The notes below the pieces were generated by a model, which saw nothing but the letters and a program-made list of their open reading frames with translations, was not told where the DNA came from and did not search any database. DNA of 64,000 nt from Mesorhizobium zhangyense (GTDB taxonomy: Bacteria; Pseudomonadota; Alphaproteobacteria; Rhizobiales; Rhizobiaceae), in contig NZ_JAAKZG010000008.1 of assembly GCF_011045115.1 (NCBI RefSeq), forward strand, positions 62,001-126,000, given 5' to 3'. The position numbers and the translations under genes were made by a program. This document shows, piece by piece, positions 33,354-41,544 of this stretch; position 1 is the first letter of the stretch; each line of letters starts with the position of its first letter.

Positions 33354-33947
33354 CTAATCCCAACCGGGCAGCTTTTTGTCCATCTCGCTGCACAGGCCGG
33401 CCTTGACCTTGTCCAGCCGGAAAACTCGGTCTTCGGTGGAGAAATCACGAAACTCGGCAGGCTGGCGCCTGTCATAGGAGTGCCACGCCGCAAGGCTGTC
33501 GGGAAAGTAGAGCAGTATGGCCTTGCCGTCCCTCAGATCGATCGGAAAGTCGCCGCCTTCTTCCGCCGAGGAGCCGTCGGCGCTTGTCATGGCGTGGCAA
33601 TCGAGCCCGCTCGGACCTCTGAAAGCCTCGATCAGCGGCTTGTCCTGGATGTCGAGATTGGCGTGTTCCTGCCAGTCGCAGCCGCCGACGATATAGTGCG
33701 TCCCGCCCTTGCCGCTGACGCGGATGCGTATGATCGCATTATTGCCATCGCTGAATTCGCGCAGCGAAAGAAGCACGGCCTGCGTGGCCTGCTTCGGATG
33801 CTGCGCCAGATGCGCCTTGTCGTAGACGCGCTCGTAACAGGCGCCGCCCTTGCCCCTGGCGAGCAGATCGGAAAGCGGATCTGCCGAAGCCGGTAACGCC
33901 AGCGCGAGCATGAAGGGCACGGCAATTGCTGGAGACAAAATCCTCAT
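33354..33947 (-). CDS. Secreted protein of unknown function
   Basis: A 197-residue protein with a signal peptide (residues 1-22, AIAVPFMLALALPASA). The mature part has five Cys, including YERVYDKAH preceded by GGACY, VGGCDW and GLDCHAM, which may form disulfides. VLLSLREFSDGNNAIIRIRV and DLRDGKAILLYFPDS are other notable stretches. No family recognised. It is 54 bases upstream of the dehydrogenase region in reverse and lies on the same strand as the arginine-uptake operon, after it. Confidence 0.65.
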   Translation of the reverse strand: MRILSPAIAVPFMLALALPASADPLSDLLARGKGGACYERVYDKAHLAQHPKQATQAVLLSLREFSDGNNAIIRIRVSGKGGTHYIVGGCDWQEHANLDIQDKPLIEAFRGPSGLDCHAMTSADGSSAEEGGDFPIDLRDGKAILLYFPDSLAAWHSYDRRQPAEFRDFSTEDRVFRLDKVKAGLCSEMDKKLPGWD

Positions 33948-34001
33948 GGCGCGCTCCCGCTGCGAACAGGAACGATATGCCTGCAGCGGCCGTTCGGCAA
34001 A

Positions 34002-34994
34002 TCAGCCGGCGATGCGATCGTAAAGCGGTTTGGGAACCGAGATGCCGTCGCGCTCGGCCTTCTTGCGGGCGATGCTCTTGGCCGGTCCCGGAATGTGCAC
34101 GCCATACCCGCTGGAAAGCCGCTCAGTCTGGCTGGCCATGCGCGTCGCAAACGTGGGATCGATAAGCTTCGGCTCGATCGCCAGCACGAACAGGCCGGCT
34201 CCCGGGGTCTGCGAGCCCGAAGTGAAAGGCGGTGCATCAAGCGACCAGTTCGCGCCGGAAAGGCCAGCGGCCAGCACCTCGACCATCAGCGCGATGTTTG
34301 CGCCGCGCCTGCCGCCATAGGCCAGCAGCGCGCCTTTCACTGCCGCTTTCGCGTCCGTTGTTGGCTTGCCCTCGGCGTCGATCGCCCAGCCCTCGGGAAT
34401 GCTTTTGCCCTCATGCGCTGCCTTGCGGATGTTGACGAAGGCAGTGGCGCTCGAGGCCTGGTCGATGATCAGCGGCGGGCCGTTTTCGACGGGAGCGGCG
34501 AAGGCCAGCGGATTGGTGCAATAGACCGGCTTGGTCGAACCCGAGCCGGCGAGCAGCGCCGGGCCGTTGGTCGCGGCAAGGCCGACCAGCCCTTTCTCCG
34601 CCAGCCGCCTGACGAAATAGCCGAGCGCGCCGGCGGTGAAGGCGTTCTTCTGCGAGAAGATCGCCACGCCAAAATCGCGCGCCGTTTTCACCAGATCGTC
34701 AAAAGCCGTGTCGAAGCCAAGATGCGCCGAACCGCCCTTGGCATCCGAAGCGATGATCGCGCCGGCCGGTCGGCTGATTTCGGGCAGGGCCTGCCCATCG
34801 ATTCGTCCCGCCTCCAGCGCCTCGAGATAATCGACGAAGTGAGCAAGACCGACCGACGGCTGCCCCTCCGCTTCGGCATCGACCACAGATCGTGCCAGCG
34901 AGGCGGCCGTTTCCGGGCGTGCACCCGCGCGCCGCGCCGCATCCTCGCAAAGGCGCAGCCCCTGTTCGAGGCTGAGTGTGATCGTGTTTTCCAT
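34002..34994 (-). CDS. Ldh2/MDH2-family NAD(P)-dependent oxidoreductase
   Basis: A 330-residue enzyme of the malate/L-lactate dehydrogenase-2 family, which also includes piperideine-2-carboxylate reductases and ureidoglycolate dehydrogenase. Blocks seen: GHFVDYLEAL-type region near residue 45 (LAHFVDYLEALEAGRID), a central DFGVAIFSQKNAFTAGALG near 108 and DQASSATAFVNIRKAAHEGK near 175. It starts at ATG 34994, two bases after the permease stop. In this operon it probably acts on a 2-oxo or cyclic imino acid derived from arginine or lysine. Confidence 0.85.
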   Translation of the reverse strand: MENTITLSLEQGLRLCEDAARRAGARPETAASLARSVVDAEAEGQPSVGLAHFVDYLEALEAGRIDGQALPEISRPAGAIIASDAKGGSAHLGFDTAFDDLVKTARDFGVAIFSQKNAFTAGALGYFVRRLAEKGLVGLAATNGPALLAGSGSTKPVYCTNPLAFAAPVENGPPLIIDQASSATAFVNIRKAAHEGKSIPEGWAIDAEGKPTTDAKAAVKGALLAYGGRRGANIALMVEVLAAGLSGANWSLDAPPFTSGSQTPGAGLFVLAIEPKLIDPTFATRMASQTERLSSGYGVHIPGPAKSIARKKAERDGISVPKPLYDRIAG

Positions 34995-34996
34995 GT

Positions 34997-35806
34997 TTAT
35001 CCTACTCGCGTCGGTATGCGTGCTTCGAGCCGGCGGAAAATGAACACGATTATGCCGGTGATGCAAAGATAGATTAGCGCGAGAAGAAGCAGCGGTTCAT
35101 AGACGATGTAGGTGTCCTGCCGCACGCGCGAGGCCACCGCGTAGATGTCCACGACGGTGATCGTTGCCACCAGCGGCGTTGCCTTGAGCAGCAGGACAGA
35201 CTCGCCGCCGAGCGTCGGCAGCGCGCGCTGCACCGCCTGCGGAAACCAGATGCGCCGAAAAATCTTCCAGCGCCGCATGCCATAGGCGCGGGCCGCCTCG
35301 AGCTGGCCGTGCGGCACGCCGGCGAAAGCCCCGCGCATCACTTCGCCGACGTAACCGCCAGTAGAAAGCGTAAGCGCCAGCACGGCATAGGGCCATGCCT
35401 GCCGCAGATAGGGCCACAACCACGACTGGCGGATTGCCGGAAACTGCGGAAACAACGACCCCAGCCCGTAATAGAGCAGCCAGAGCTGTAGAAGCAGCGG
35501 CGTGCCCCGTATGACGGTGCAGAAGGCATTGGCGGGCCAGGCCAGCCACCACGGGCCGACCGCCTGGGCGAGGCCGAGCGGAACGGCTAGCAGGAAGCCG
35601 AGCACCGCCGTGACCAGCATGATCCAGATCGTGCGCCAGATGCCCTGCAAAGCGAGATCGTAGTAGTTGGGAATCCAGTCCCAGCGCATGAAATAGACGG
35701 CAGAGCCGAACAGGGCGATCCCAATCGCGATCAGGCCGATGCGGTGCGGCTGGAGCCAGCCGAGCGCGCGCTGCGTTCGCGTCGTGTTGACGAGATCGAT
35801 CGACAT
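34997..35806 (-). CDS. Polar amino-acid ABC transporter permease (HisM-like)
   Basis: A 269-residue permease starting at ATG 35806. The His/Glu/Gln/Arg/opine family domain has TVIRGTPLLLQLWLLYYG near residue 105 and an EAA loop GVPHGQLEAARAYGMRRWKIF near 178, with about five helices. The extra N-terminal helix is longer than in enteric HisM. It overlaps the preceding permease by one base. The two permeases form the channel for an arginine/lysine-type ligand. Confidence 0.92.
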   Translation of the reverse strand: MSIDLVNTTRTQRALGWLQPHRIGLIAIGIALFGSAVYFMRWDWIPNYYDLALQGIWRTIWIMLVTAVLGFLLAVPLGLAQAVGPWWLAWPANAFCTVIRGTPLLLQLWLLYYGLGSLFPQFPAIRQSWLWPYLRQAWPYAVLALTLSTGGYVGEVMRGAFAGVPHGQLEAARAYGMRRWKIFRRIWFPQAVQRALPTLGGESVLLLKATPLVATITVVDIYAVASRVRQDTYIVYEPLLLLALIYLCITGIIVFIFRRLEARIPTRVG

Positions 35807-36561
35807 CAGCGCCCCTCCGCGATCGAGGGCATGCCGCGCCGCGACCATCGCTCTATGCGCGCGATGATGACGTTGGAAAACAGCGTCAGCAGAAGATAGA
35901 GCCCGCCCGCTGCGAGGAAGAAGGTGAAATAGGCCTTGGTCGTGCCTGCCGCCTGCCGCGTTTCCAGCGTCAGTTCGTTGAAGCCGACGACGGCCAGAAG
36001 GGCGGTGTCCTTGGTGGCGATCAGCCATAGATTGGCGAGGCCCGGAATGGCGAAGGGCAGCATGGCCGGCATGGTGATGCGCCGCATCAAAAGGCCGGGC
36101 GACATGCCATAGGCGCGCGCCGCCTCGATCTGGCCTTGCGGCACGGAAAGGATCGCCCCGCGCAGCACTTCGGTGGCATAGGCGCCCTGCACGAAGCCCA
36201 GAACGGCGATGCCGGCAACCAGTCCATTGATGTCGATGCGGGTATAGCCGAGCCCTTCCAGCGCGCGGTTAATGAGGTCGGCGCCGGCGTAATAGAGCAG
36301 CAGGATCAGCACCAGTTCCGGCACCGCGCGCACGACGGTCGTGTAGACTTCCATCAGGTCGCGAACGATCGGCCCGCCATAGAGCTTGCCATAGGCGCCT
36401 GCCGTGCCGATCAGCAGGCCGAGCCCGAAAGCACCCAGCGCGATCTGGACTGAGTTGGCCAGACCGCGCAGCAGGTTGCCGCCCCAGCCCGGAGGGGCTG
36501 GGGACAGGAGTTCGATCGCTCCAAGCTGGAGAAGCGGGGAGAAGATGTGGTCGAGGCTCAC
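35806..36561 (-). CDS. Polar amino-acid ABC transporter permease (HisQ-like)
   Basis: A 251-residue permease. LRGLANSVQIALGAFGLGL near residue 30, TTVVRAVPELVLILLLYYAG near 75 and the EAA loop SVPQGQIEAARAYGMSP near 140 define the family. Five transmembrane helices are predicted. It lies 15 bases after the binding-protein gene and overlaps the second permease. Confidence 0.92.
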   Translation of the reverse strand: MSLDHIFSPLLQLGAIELLSPAPPGWGGNLLRGLANSVQIALGAFGLGLLIGTAGAYGKLYGGPIVRDLMEVYTTVVRAVPELVLILLLYYAGADLINRALEGLGYTRIDINGLVAGIAVLGFVQGAYATEVLRGAILSVPQGQIEAARAYGMSPGLLMRRITMPAMLPFAIPGLANLWLIATKDTALLAVVGFNELTLETRQAAGTTKAYFTFFLAAGGLYLLLTLFSNVIIARIERWSRRGMPSIAEGR

Positions 36562-36576
36562 GGCCTGATCAAACGC

Positions 36577-37359
36577 TTACTCGCCGTAGATGTTGAAATC
36601 GAAGTATTTCTTCGCAATCTCGTCATACTTGCCGTTGGCGCGGATGCCCTTGATCGCGGCGTTGATCTTTTCCTTCAACTCGGTGTCTTCCTTGCGCAGG
36701 CCGACGCCGACGCCCGGTCCGAGCACTTCGAGGTCGTCTGCCACCGTGCCCTTCATGTCGCAGCATCCCTTTCCCTGGTCGGTTTTCAGGAAGTCATTCA
36801 GCGCGATGGAATCGGCCTGCACCGCGTCGATGCGGCCGGCTGCGAGGTCGGCATTGGCCTCGTCCTGCGTCTGATAGATCTTGATCTCGGCAGCCGTCGG
36901 GCCGAAGTGTTTCTTGGCGTAGACCTCGTGCACGGTCGACACCTGCACGCCGATGATCTTGCCTTTCAGCCCCTCGGGCGAGGCGTCGAATGTCTCGCTC
37001 TTCGGGCCGATGATGCCGGTCGGTGTGTTGTAGTATTTGTCGGAGAAGGCGATCGTCTTTTCGCGCTCGGCGGTGATCGACATGGAAGCGGCGATCATGT
37101 CGATCTTCTTGGTCGTCAGCGCCGGAATGATGCCGTCCCAGGATATCGGCGTGATCACGCATTCGAGCTTGGCTTCGGCACACAGCGCCTCGGCGACCTG
37201 GACTTCCCAGCCATCCCATTTGCCGGAGGCATCAGGCGAGGCGAAGGGCGGATAGGGCTCGGCGGCGATGCCCACCTTCAGCGGTTCGGCGTTAGCCGTC
37301 ACCGCGCCGGACAGGCCGAGCGCCAGAACGGCGACTGCCAGTTTGAGACTTTTGATCAT
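36577..37359 (-). CDS. Amino-acid ABC transporter substrate-binding protein
   Basis: A 260-residue periplasmic protein of the SBP_bac_3 family (ArgT/HisJ-like). Signal peptide residues 1-24 (LAVAVLALGLSGAVTANA). The ligand pocket motifs YPPFASPDASGKWDGWEVQVAEALC and ISWDGIIPALTTKKIDMIAASMSITAEREKTI are typical; one Cys pair (CAEAKLEC) matches lysine/arginine/ornithine-binding proteins. The neighbouring arginine-related enzymes favour arginine or a derivative as ligand. Confidence 0.92.
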   Translation of the reverse strand: MIKSLKLAVAVLALGLSGAVTANAEPLKVGIAAEPYPPFASPDASGKWDGWEVQVAEALCAEAKLECVITPISWDGIIPALTTKKIDMIAASMSITAEREKTIAFSDKYYNTPTGIIGPKSETFDASPEGLKGKIIGVQVSTVHEVYAKKHFGPTAAEIKIYQTQDEANADLAAGRIDAVQADSIALNDFLKTDQGKGCCDMKGTVADDLEVLGPGVGVGLRKEDTELKEKINAAIKGIRANGKYDEIAKKYFDFNIYGE

Positions 37360-37412
37360 CTGAGACTCCCATTTTTCGTTGAGCTGAGTGTTCCCTTTGT
37401 TCCATTCCGCCT

Positions 37413-38228
37413 TCAGCCAATGTTGCGGATGAATTGTTTGAGCCGTTCGGATTTGGGCGCGCCGAAAATCTGTTCCGGCGGGCCTTCCTCCTCGACCAGT
37501 CCGTTGTAGAGGTAGATGACGTGGCTCGCGACTTCGCGGGCGAACTTCATCTCGTGGGTGACGAGGATCATGGTGCGCCCCTCATGCGCCAGGTCGCCGA
37601 TCACGCGCAGCACTTCGCCCACCAGTTCGGGATCGAGCGCCGAAGTCGGCTCGTCGAACAGCATCACGCGCGGCTGGATGGCGAGCGCGCGGGCAATAGC
37701 ACCACGCTGCTGCTGTCCGCCCGACAGGAAGGCCGGATAGACATCGCGTTTCTCGGCAAGGCCGACGCGCGCCAGCAGCTTTTCGGCAGTGGCGATCGCT
37801 TCCTCGCGCTTGACGCCGAGCACATGCACCGGAACCTCGATGACATTCTCGATCAGCGTCATGTGGCTCCACAGGTTGAAGCTCTGGAACACCATGCCGA
37901 GCTTGGAGCGGATGCGCTCGATCTGGCGACGGTCTGCCGGCACGGTGTTGCCGTGGCTGTCGGCCTTGAGGCGGATTTCCTCGCCATTGACGCGGATGAT
38001 GCCGCTGGTCGGGTTTTCCAGGCAGTTGATGCAGCGCAACAGCGTCGACTTGCCCGAGCCGCTGCCGCCGATGATGGCCACGACATCGCCGTCGCGCGCC
38101 GACATCGACACGCCTTTCAGGACGTGAAGCTGGCCGAATTTCTTGTGCAGGTTTTCGATGTGGATGGCTTCGGCGGCGCTGTCCGGCGCCGTCTTCCGCG
38201 TCGCGAGAGGTGCGCCGGCAGCGCTCAT
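37413..38228 (-). CDS. Amino-acid ABC transporter ATP-binding protein (HisP-like)
   Basis: A 271-residue ATPase starting at ATG 38228 (MSAAGAPLATRK). Walker A GGSGSGKST is near residue 62, the signature LSGGQQQRGAIARALA near 171, Walker B VMLFDEPTSALDPELV near 190 and the H-loop VTHEM near 226. It is the first gene of the leftward operon, which is unusual; the binding protein more often leads. An upstream in-frame ATG at 38279 is less likely. Confidence 0.93.
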   Translation of the reverse strand: MSAAGAPLATRKTAPDSAAEAIHIENLHKKFGQLHVLKGVSMSARDGDVVAIIGGSGSGKSTLLRCINCLENPTSGIIRVNGEEIRLKADSHGNTVPADRRQIERIRSKLGMVFQSFNLWSHMTLIENVIEVPVHVLGVKREEAIATAEKLLARVGLAEKRDVYPAFLSGGQQQRGAIARALAIQPRVMLFDEPTSALDPELVGEVLRVIGDLAHEGRTMILVTHEMKFAREVASHVIYLYNGLVEEEGPPEQIFGAPKSERLKQFIRNIG

Positions 38229-38437
38229 CCACGACCCTCGGGGGGACGTTTCACCCTCGCTCGCAAGCTTGCCCCACAACCCGTCATCGCGTCACGCAAC
38301 CATGTTCCACGCCAGCATGGACCCGATCGAGCAGGCCCGTCAATCCCGCCCATTACGGCACTTGCGGCCTTGTTATGCAAGTGTATAAATACTCCAACGC
38401 CAGTCCAATTGTCATTTTTCAGCGCAAAGAGGCCTTC

Positions 38438-39310
38438 GTGAACGCTTACGGCTCTCAGTCCATGGCGGCGCCGCTCCGGCGCGTGTTGATGCGATCCGCT
38501 GCCAATGCGATGCGCGGCGCAGAGCGCGCTGCGTGGCATTACGGCCCGGGTTTCGACCCGGCAAAGGCTGCGATCCAGCATGCCGCCCTTGCCGATCTGG
38601 TGGCCGCTTCGGGCGCTGCCGTCGAATGGATCGAGGATCGCGAGGATGGCCTGTCAGACTCGGTCTTCACTCACGACCCGTCGCTGATGAGCGACCATGG
38701 CGCGATCATCCTTTCCATGGGCAAGGCGCTGCGCAACGCCGAGCCGACGCTGCATGAGCAGACATACACGCGTCTCGGCATTCCGATCCTCGGCCGCATC
38801 GAGGCGCCGGGTCAGGTCGAGGGCGGCGATTGCGTCTGGGTCGATGCGAAGACGCTCGCCGTCGGCAGAGGCGTTCGCACCAACCAGGCCGGCATCCAGC
38901 AGCTTGCCAACATGCTGTCGCCGCACGGCGTCGAGGTCTATGGCTATGACCTGCCGCTCTGGCACGGCGAGGAAGCCTGCCTGCATCTGATGTCGGTCAT
39001 CAGCCCGCTGGCCGACGATCTGGCGCTGGTCTATGCGCCGCTTCTGCCGGCAGCTTTTTATCAGTTGCTGAAGGCGCGCGGCATCACGCTCGTTCAAGGC
39101 GATGCCGACGAGTTTCATGCCTCGAACGGGCTGAGCCTCAACGTGCTGCCGACCAGCCCGCGCGAGGTGATCGCGGTCGCAGGTTTCCCGAAGACCAAGG
39201 CTGCGATGGAAGCTGCCGGCTGCACGGTGAAAACCTTCGAGGCCGATGCGCTATGCATTGCCTGCGAAGGCGGGCCGACCTGCCTGACGCGCCCGATCCT
39301 GCGCCAATGA
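38438..39310 (+). CDS. Dimethylarginine dimethylaminohydrolase-like (amidinotransferase fold)
   Basis: A 290-residue member of the arginine deiminase/DDAH superfamily. DSVFTHDPSLMSDHGAIIL near residue 70, QVEGGDCVWVD near 128, CLHLMSVISPLADDLALVY near 180 with the catalytic His, and the active-site Cys in GGPTCLTRPI near 284 are present. The family turns arginine, methylated arginines or related guanidines into citrulline (or a ureido acid) and an amine. Start GTG 38438 follows an AAAGAGG site. It leads the rightward operon, divergent from an amino-acid importer. Confidence 0.87.
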   Translation: MNAYGSQSMAAPLRRVLMRSAANAMRGAERAAWHYGPGFDPAKAAIQHAALADLVAASGAAVEWIEDREDGLSDSVFTHDPSLMSDHGAIILSMGKALRNAEPTLHEQTYTRLGIPILGRIEAPGQVEGGDCVWVDAKTLAVGRGVRTNQAGIQQLANMLSPHGVEVYGYDLPLWHGEEACLHLMSVISPLADDLALVYAPLLPAAFYQLLKARGITLVQGDADEFHASNGLSLNVLPTSPREVIAVAGFPKTKAAMEAAGCTVKTFEADALCIACEGGPTCLTRPILRQ

Positions 39311-39954
39311 ACACGCCCGGGCGTCGCAAGTTTCGCCGCGAGGGCGAGGAGCGGCGGCGTCAGGACCTGATCGAGGCGACGCTGGATTGCGTTGCCGAGC
39401 GCGGCCTGCAAGGGGCAACGGTGCGCGCCATCGCCTTGCGTGCCGGCGTGACTGGCGGGCTTATCCGCCACTATTTCCCGGGCAAGGAAGAACTGTTGCA
39501 GGCCGCCTATGCGACCATCGTCGGGCGCATGACCGAGCAGGCCAAGGCGGCCCTCAGCCTTGAAGGCGCGGGGCCGAGGCGCAGGCTTGCAGCTTTCGTC
39601 GAGGCCAATCTCGCGCCGCCGGTGGTCGATGCGCGGGTCTTTTCGCTCTGGGCCGGCTTCATCGGCCGGGCGGTCTCCGATCCGGCGCTTTCGATAGCCC
39701 ATCGCGAAGGCTATCTTGGCTTTCGCAACGAGGTGGAGGCGCTGGTGGCGGAGGTCCTCAAGGCTGCGGGTCGCAATGCTGAAGCCAGCGCGTTGCGGCG
39801 TCACGCCATCGCCATCAACGGCTTGATCGACGGCTTGTGGATCGAGGGTTGCCTGGCTGCCGACATGTTCGAGAGCGGTGAACTGGCCGAAATCGGCATC
39901 ACGACGGTCGAGGCGCTGCTCGGCCTGGATTTGCGGGGAGGAGAAGCGGCATGA
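39307..39954 (+). CDS. TetR-family regulator (BetI-like)
   Basis: A 215-residue regulator that overlaps the amidinohydrolase stop (ATGA). The helix-turn-helix is at residues about 15-62 (RRQDLIEATLDCVAERGLQGA, GGLIRHYFPGKEELLQ). The C-terminal domain resembles BetI (FSLWAGFIGRAVSDPALS, NGLIDGLWIEGCLA). Encoded inside the operon, it probably represses the two divergent promoters in 38229-38437, with an arginine-pathway metabolite as inducer. It overlaps the next gene by four bases. Confidence 0.9.
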   Translation: MNTPGRRKFRREGEERRRQDLIEATLDCVAERGLQGATVRAIALRAGVTGGLIRHYFPGKEELLQAAYATIVGRMTEQAKAALSLEGAGPRRRLAAFVEANLAPPVVDARVFSLWAGFIGRAVSDPALSIAHREGYLGFRNEVEALVAEVLKAAGRNAEASALRRHAIAINGLIDGLWIEGCLAADMFESGELAEIGITTVEALLGLDLRGGEAA

Positions 39955-41540
39955 CGACCGTAGGAGAGGCGCTGATTTCACTGCTTGAGGCGCATGGCGT
40001 CGACACTGTCTTTGGCATTCCGGGCGTGCACACGGTCGAGCTTTACCGCGGACTTGCCGGTTCGAAGATACGCCACATCACGCCGCGCCACGAACAAGGC
40101 GCAGGCTTCATGGCCGATGGCTATGCCCGCGTCACCGGCAGGCCGGGCGTCGCCTTCGTCATCACCGGGCCGGGGTTGACCAACACCATCACCGCAATGG
40201 GGCAGGCACGGGCGGACTCCATCCCCATGCTGGTCATCTCCGGCGTCAACGCGACGCCGACGCTCGGCAAGGGCCTCGGTTATCTCCACGAAATGCCGGA
40301 CCAGCGCGGCATGATGGAAAGGCTGGCGCTGTTTTCGCATAGGATTACCGATGCCGGCGAACTGCCGGGCGTTCTGGCGCGCGCCTTCGAACTGTTCGCG
40401 ACCAGCCGACCCGGCCCGGTTCACATCGAGATTCCGACCAATGTGATGGCGCTGCCGGCCGGCAGCCTTTCGGCTGGCTCCGCCAATACCACTGCGCCGC
40501 GGGCCGAGATGAGCGCGATGGTGGAGGCGGCCAATTTGGCCATCATCGCGAAGCGTCCGCTGATCCTCGCCGGCGGCGGCGCAAAGGCGGCCGGAACGCC
40601 GCTCCAGAAACTGGCCGAGTTGCTCGACGCGCCGGTCGTCACCACGGCCAATGCGCGCGGGCTGCTGCACAAGCATCCACTCGGCGTGCCGGCAAGCCCG
40701 AGCCTGAAAGCCGTCCGCGCGCTGATGGCGGATGCCGATCTCGTCATCGCCGTCGGCACCGAGTTCGGTCCGACCGACTACGACATGTATGGCGATGAGG
40801 GCTTTTTGCTTCCCGCCAATCTGATCCGCATCGATATCGACGAAGCGCAGCTTGGCCGTCGCCCTGCGACGATCGACATAAGGGCTGACAGCGCCCTGGC
40901 GTTGGAAGCGCTCGCCGGTCTCATCGAGGCTGACAGGCGCAACGACCGCGACAGGGCATCCGGCGCTGCCCGTGCCGCTGAAGCGCGTGACGCCGCATGG
41001 CAGGAGATAGGCGCGGATATGCGCGCGCAGGTCGAGGTGGTGGAAACCATTCGCGATGCGCTTCCGGGCTCGATCATCGTCGGCGATTCCACCCAGCCGG
41101 TCTATGCCGCGAACCTCTACTATGACCATGACCGCCCCGCCGGCTGGTTCAACGCGGCAACCGGCTTCGGCGCGCTGGGCTATGGCCCGCCGGCGGCGAT
41201 CGGCGCTGCACTCGCCCTGCCGGACGTGCCGGTCGTCTGCCTGTCGGGCGACGGCGGCTTCCAGTTCACGCTGTCGGAACTGGGCGCCGCACTCGATGCA
41301 AACGCCGCGGTGATCTTCGTCATCTGGAACAATCGCGGCTACCGCGAAATCGAAACCTCGATGCGCGATGTCGGCGTCGAGCCGGTCGGCGTGTCGCCCG
41401 CACCGCCGGATTTTTGTCGCGTCGCCGAAGCCTATGGCATCGCCGCCGAACGGCTCGATGATCTGTCCGATCTCGCTGCCGCGCTAAAGCTGGCACGAGC
41501 GACGAAAAAGCCCTATCTGATCGAAATCACGGTGGCCTGA
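39951..41540 (+). CDS. 5-guanidino-2-oxopentanoate decarboxylase-like ThDP enzyme
   Basis: A 529-residue thiamine-diphosphate enzyme. VFGIPGVHTVELYRGL near residue 20, the catalytic Glu in PRHEQGAGFMADGYAR near 47, FVITGPGLTNTITAMGQA near 73, and the ThDP site GDGGFQFTLSELG near 430 are present. The N-terminal block is very like AruI of Pseudomonas aeruginosa, which decarboxylates the 2-oxo acid made from arginine by transamination. Other 2-oxo-acid decarboxylases and acetolactate-synthase relatives are alternatives. Being downstream of a DDAH-like gene supports an arginine route. Confidence 0.87.
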   Translation: MTTVGEALISLLEAHGVDTVFGIPGVHTVELYRGLAGSKIRHITPRHEQGAGFMADGYARVTGRPGVAFVITGPGLTNTITAMGQARADSIPMLVISGVNATPTLGKGLGYLHEMPDQRGMMERLALFSHRITDAGELPGVLARAFELFATSRPGPVHIEIPTNVMALPAGSLSAGSANTTAPRAEMSAMVEAANLAIIAKRPLILAGGGAKAAGTPLQKLAELLDAPVVTTANARGLLHKHPLGVPASPSLKAVRALMADADLVIAVGTEFGPTDYDMYGDEGFLLPANLIRIDIDEAQLGRRPATIDIRADSALALEALAGLIEADRRNDRDRASGAARAAEARDAAWQEIGADMRAQVEVVETIRDALPGSIIVGDSTQPVYAANLYYDHDRPAGWFNAATGFGALGYGPPAAIGAALALPDVPVVCLSGDGGFQFTLSELGAALDANAAVIFVIWNNRGYREIETSMRDVGVEPVGVSPAPPDFCRVAEAYGIAAERLDDLSDLAAALKLARATKKPYLIEITVA

Positions 41541-41544
41541 TCCG

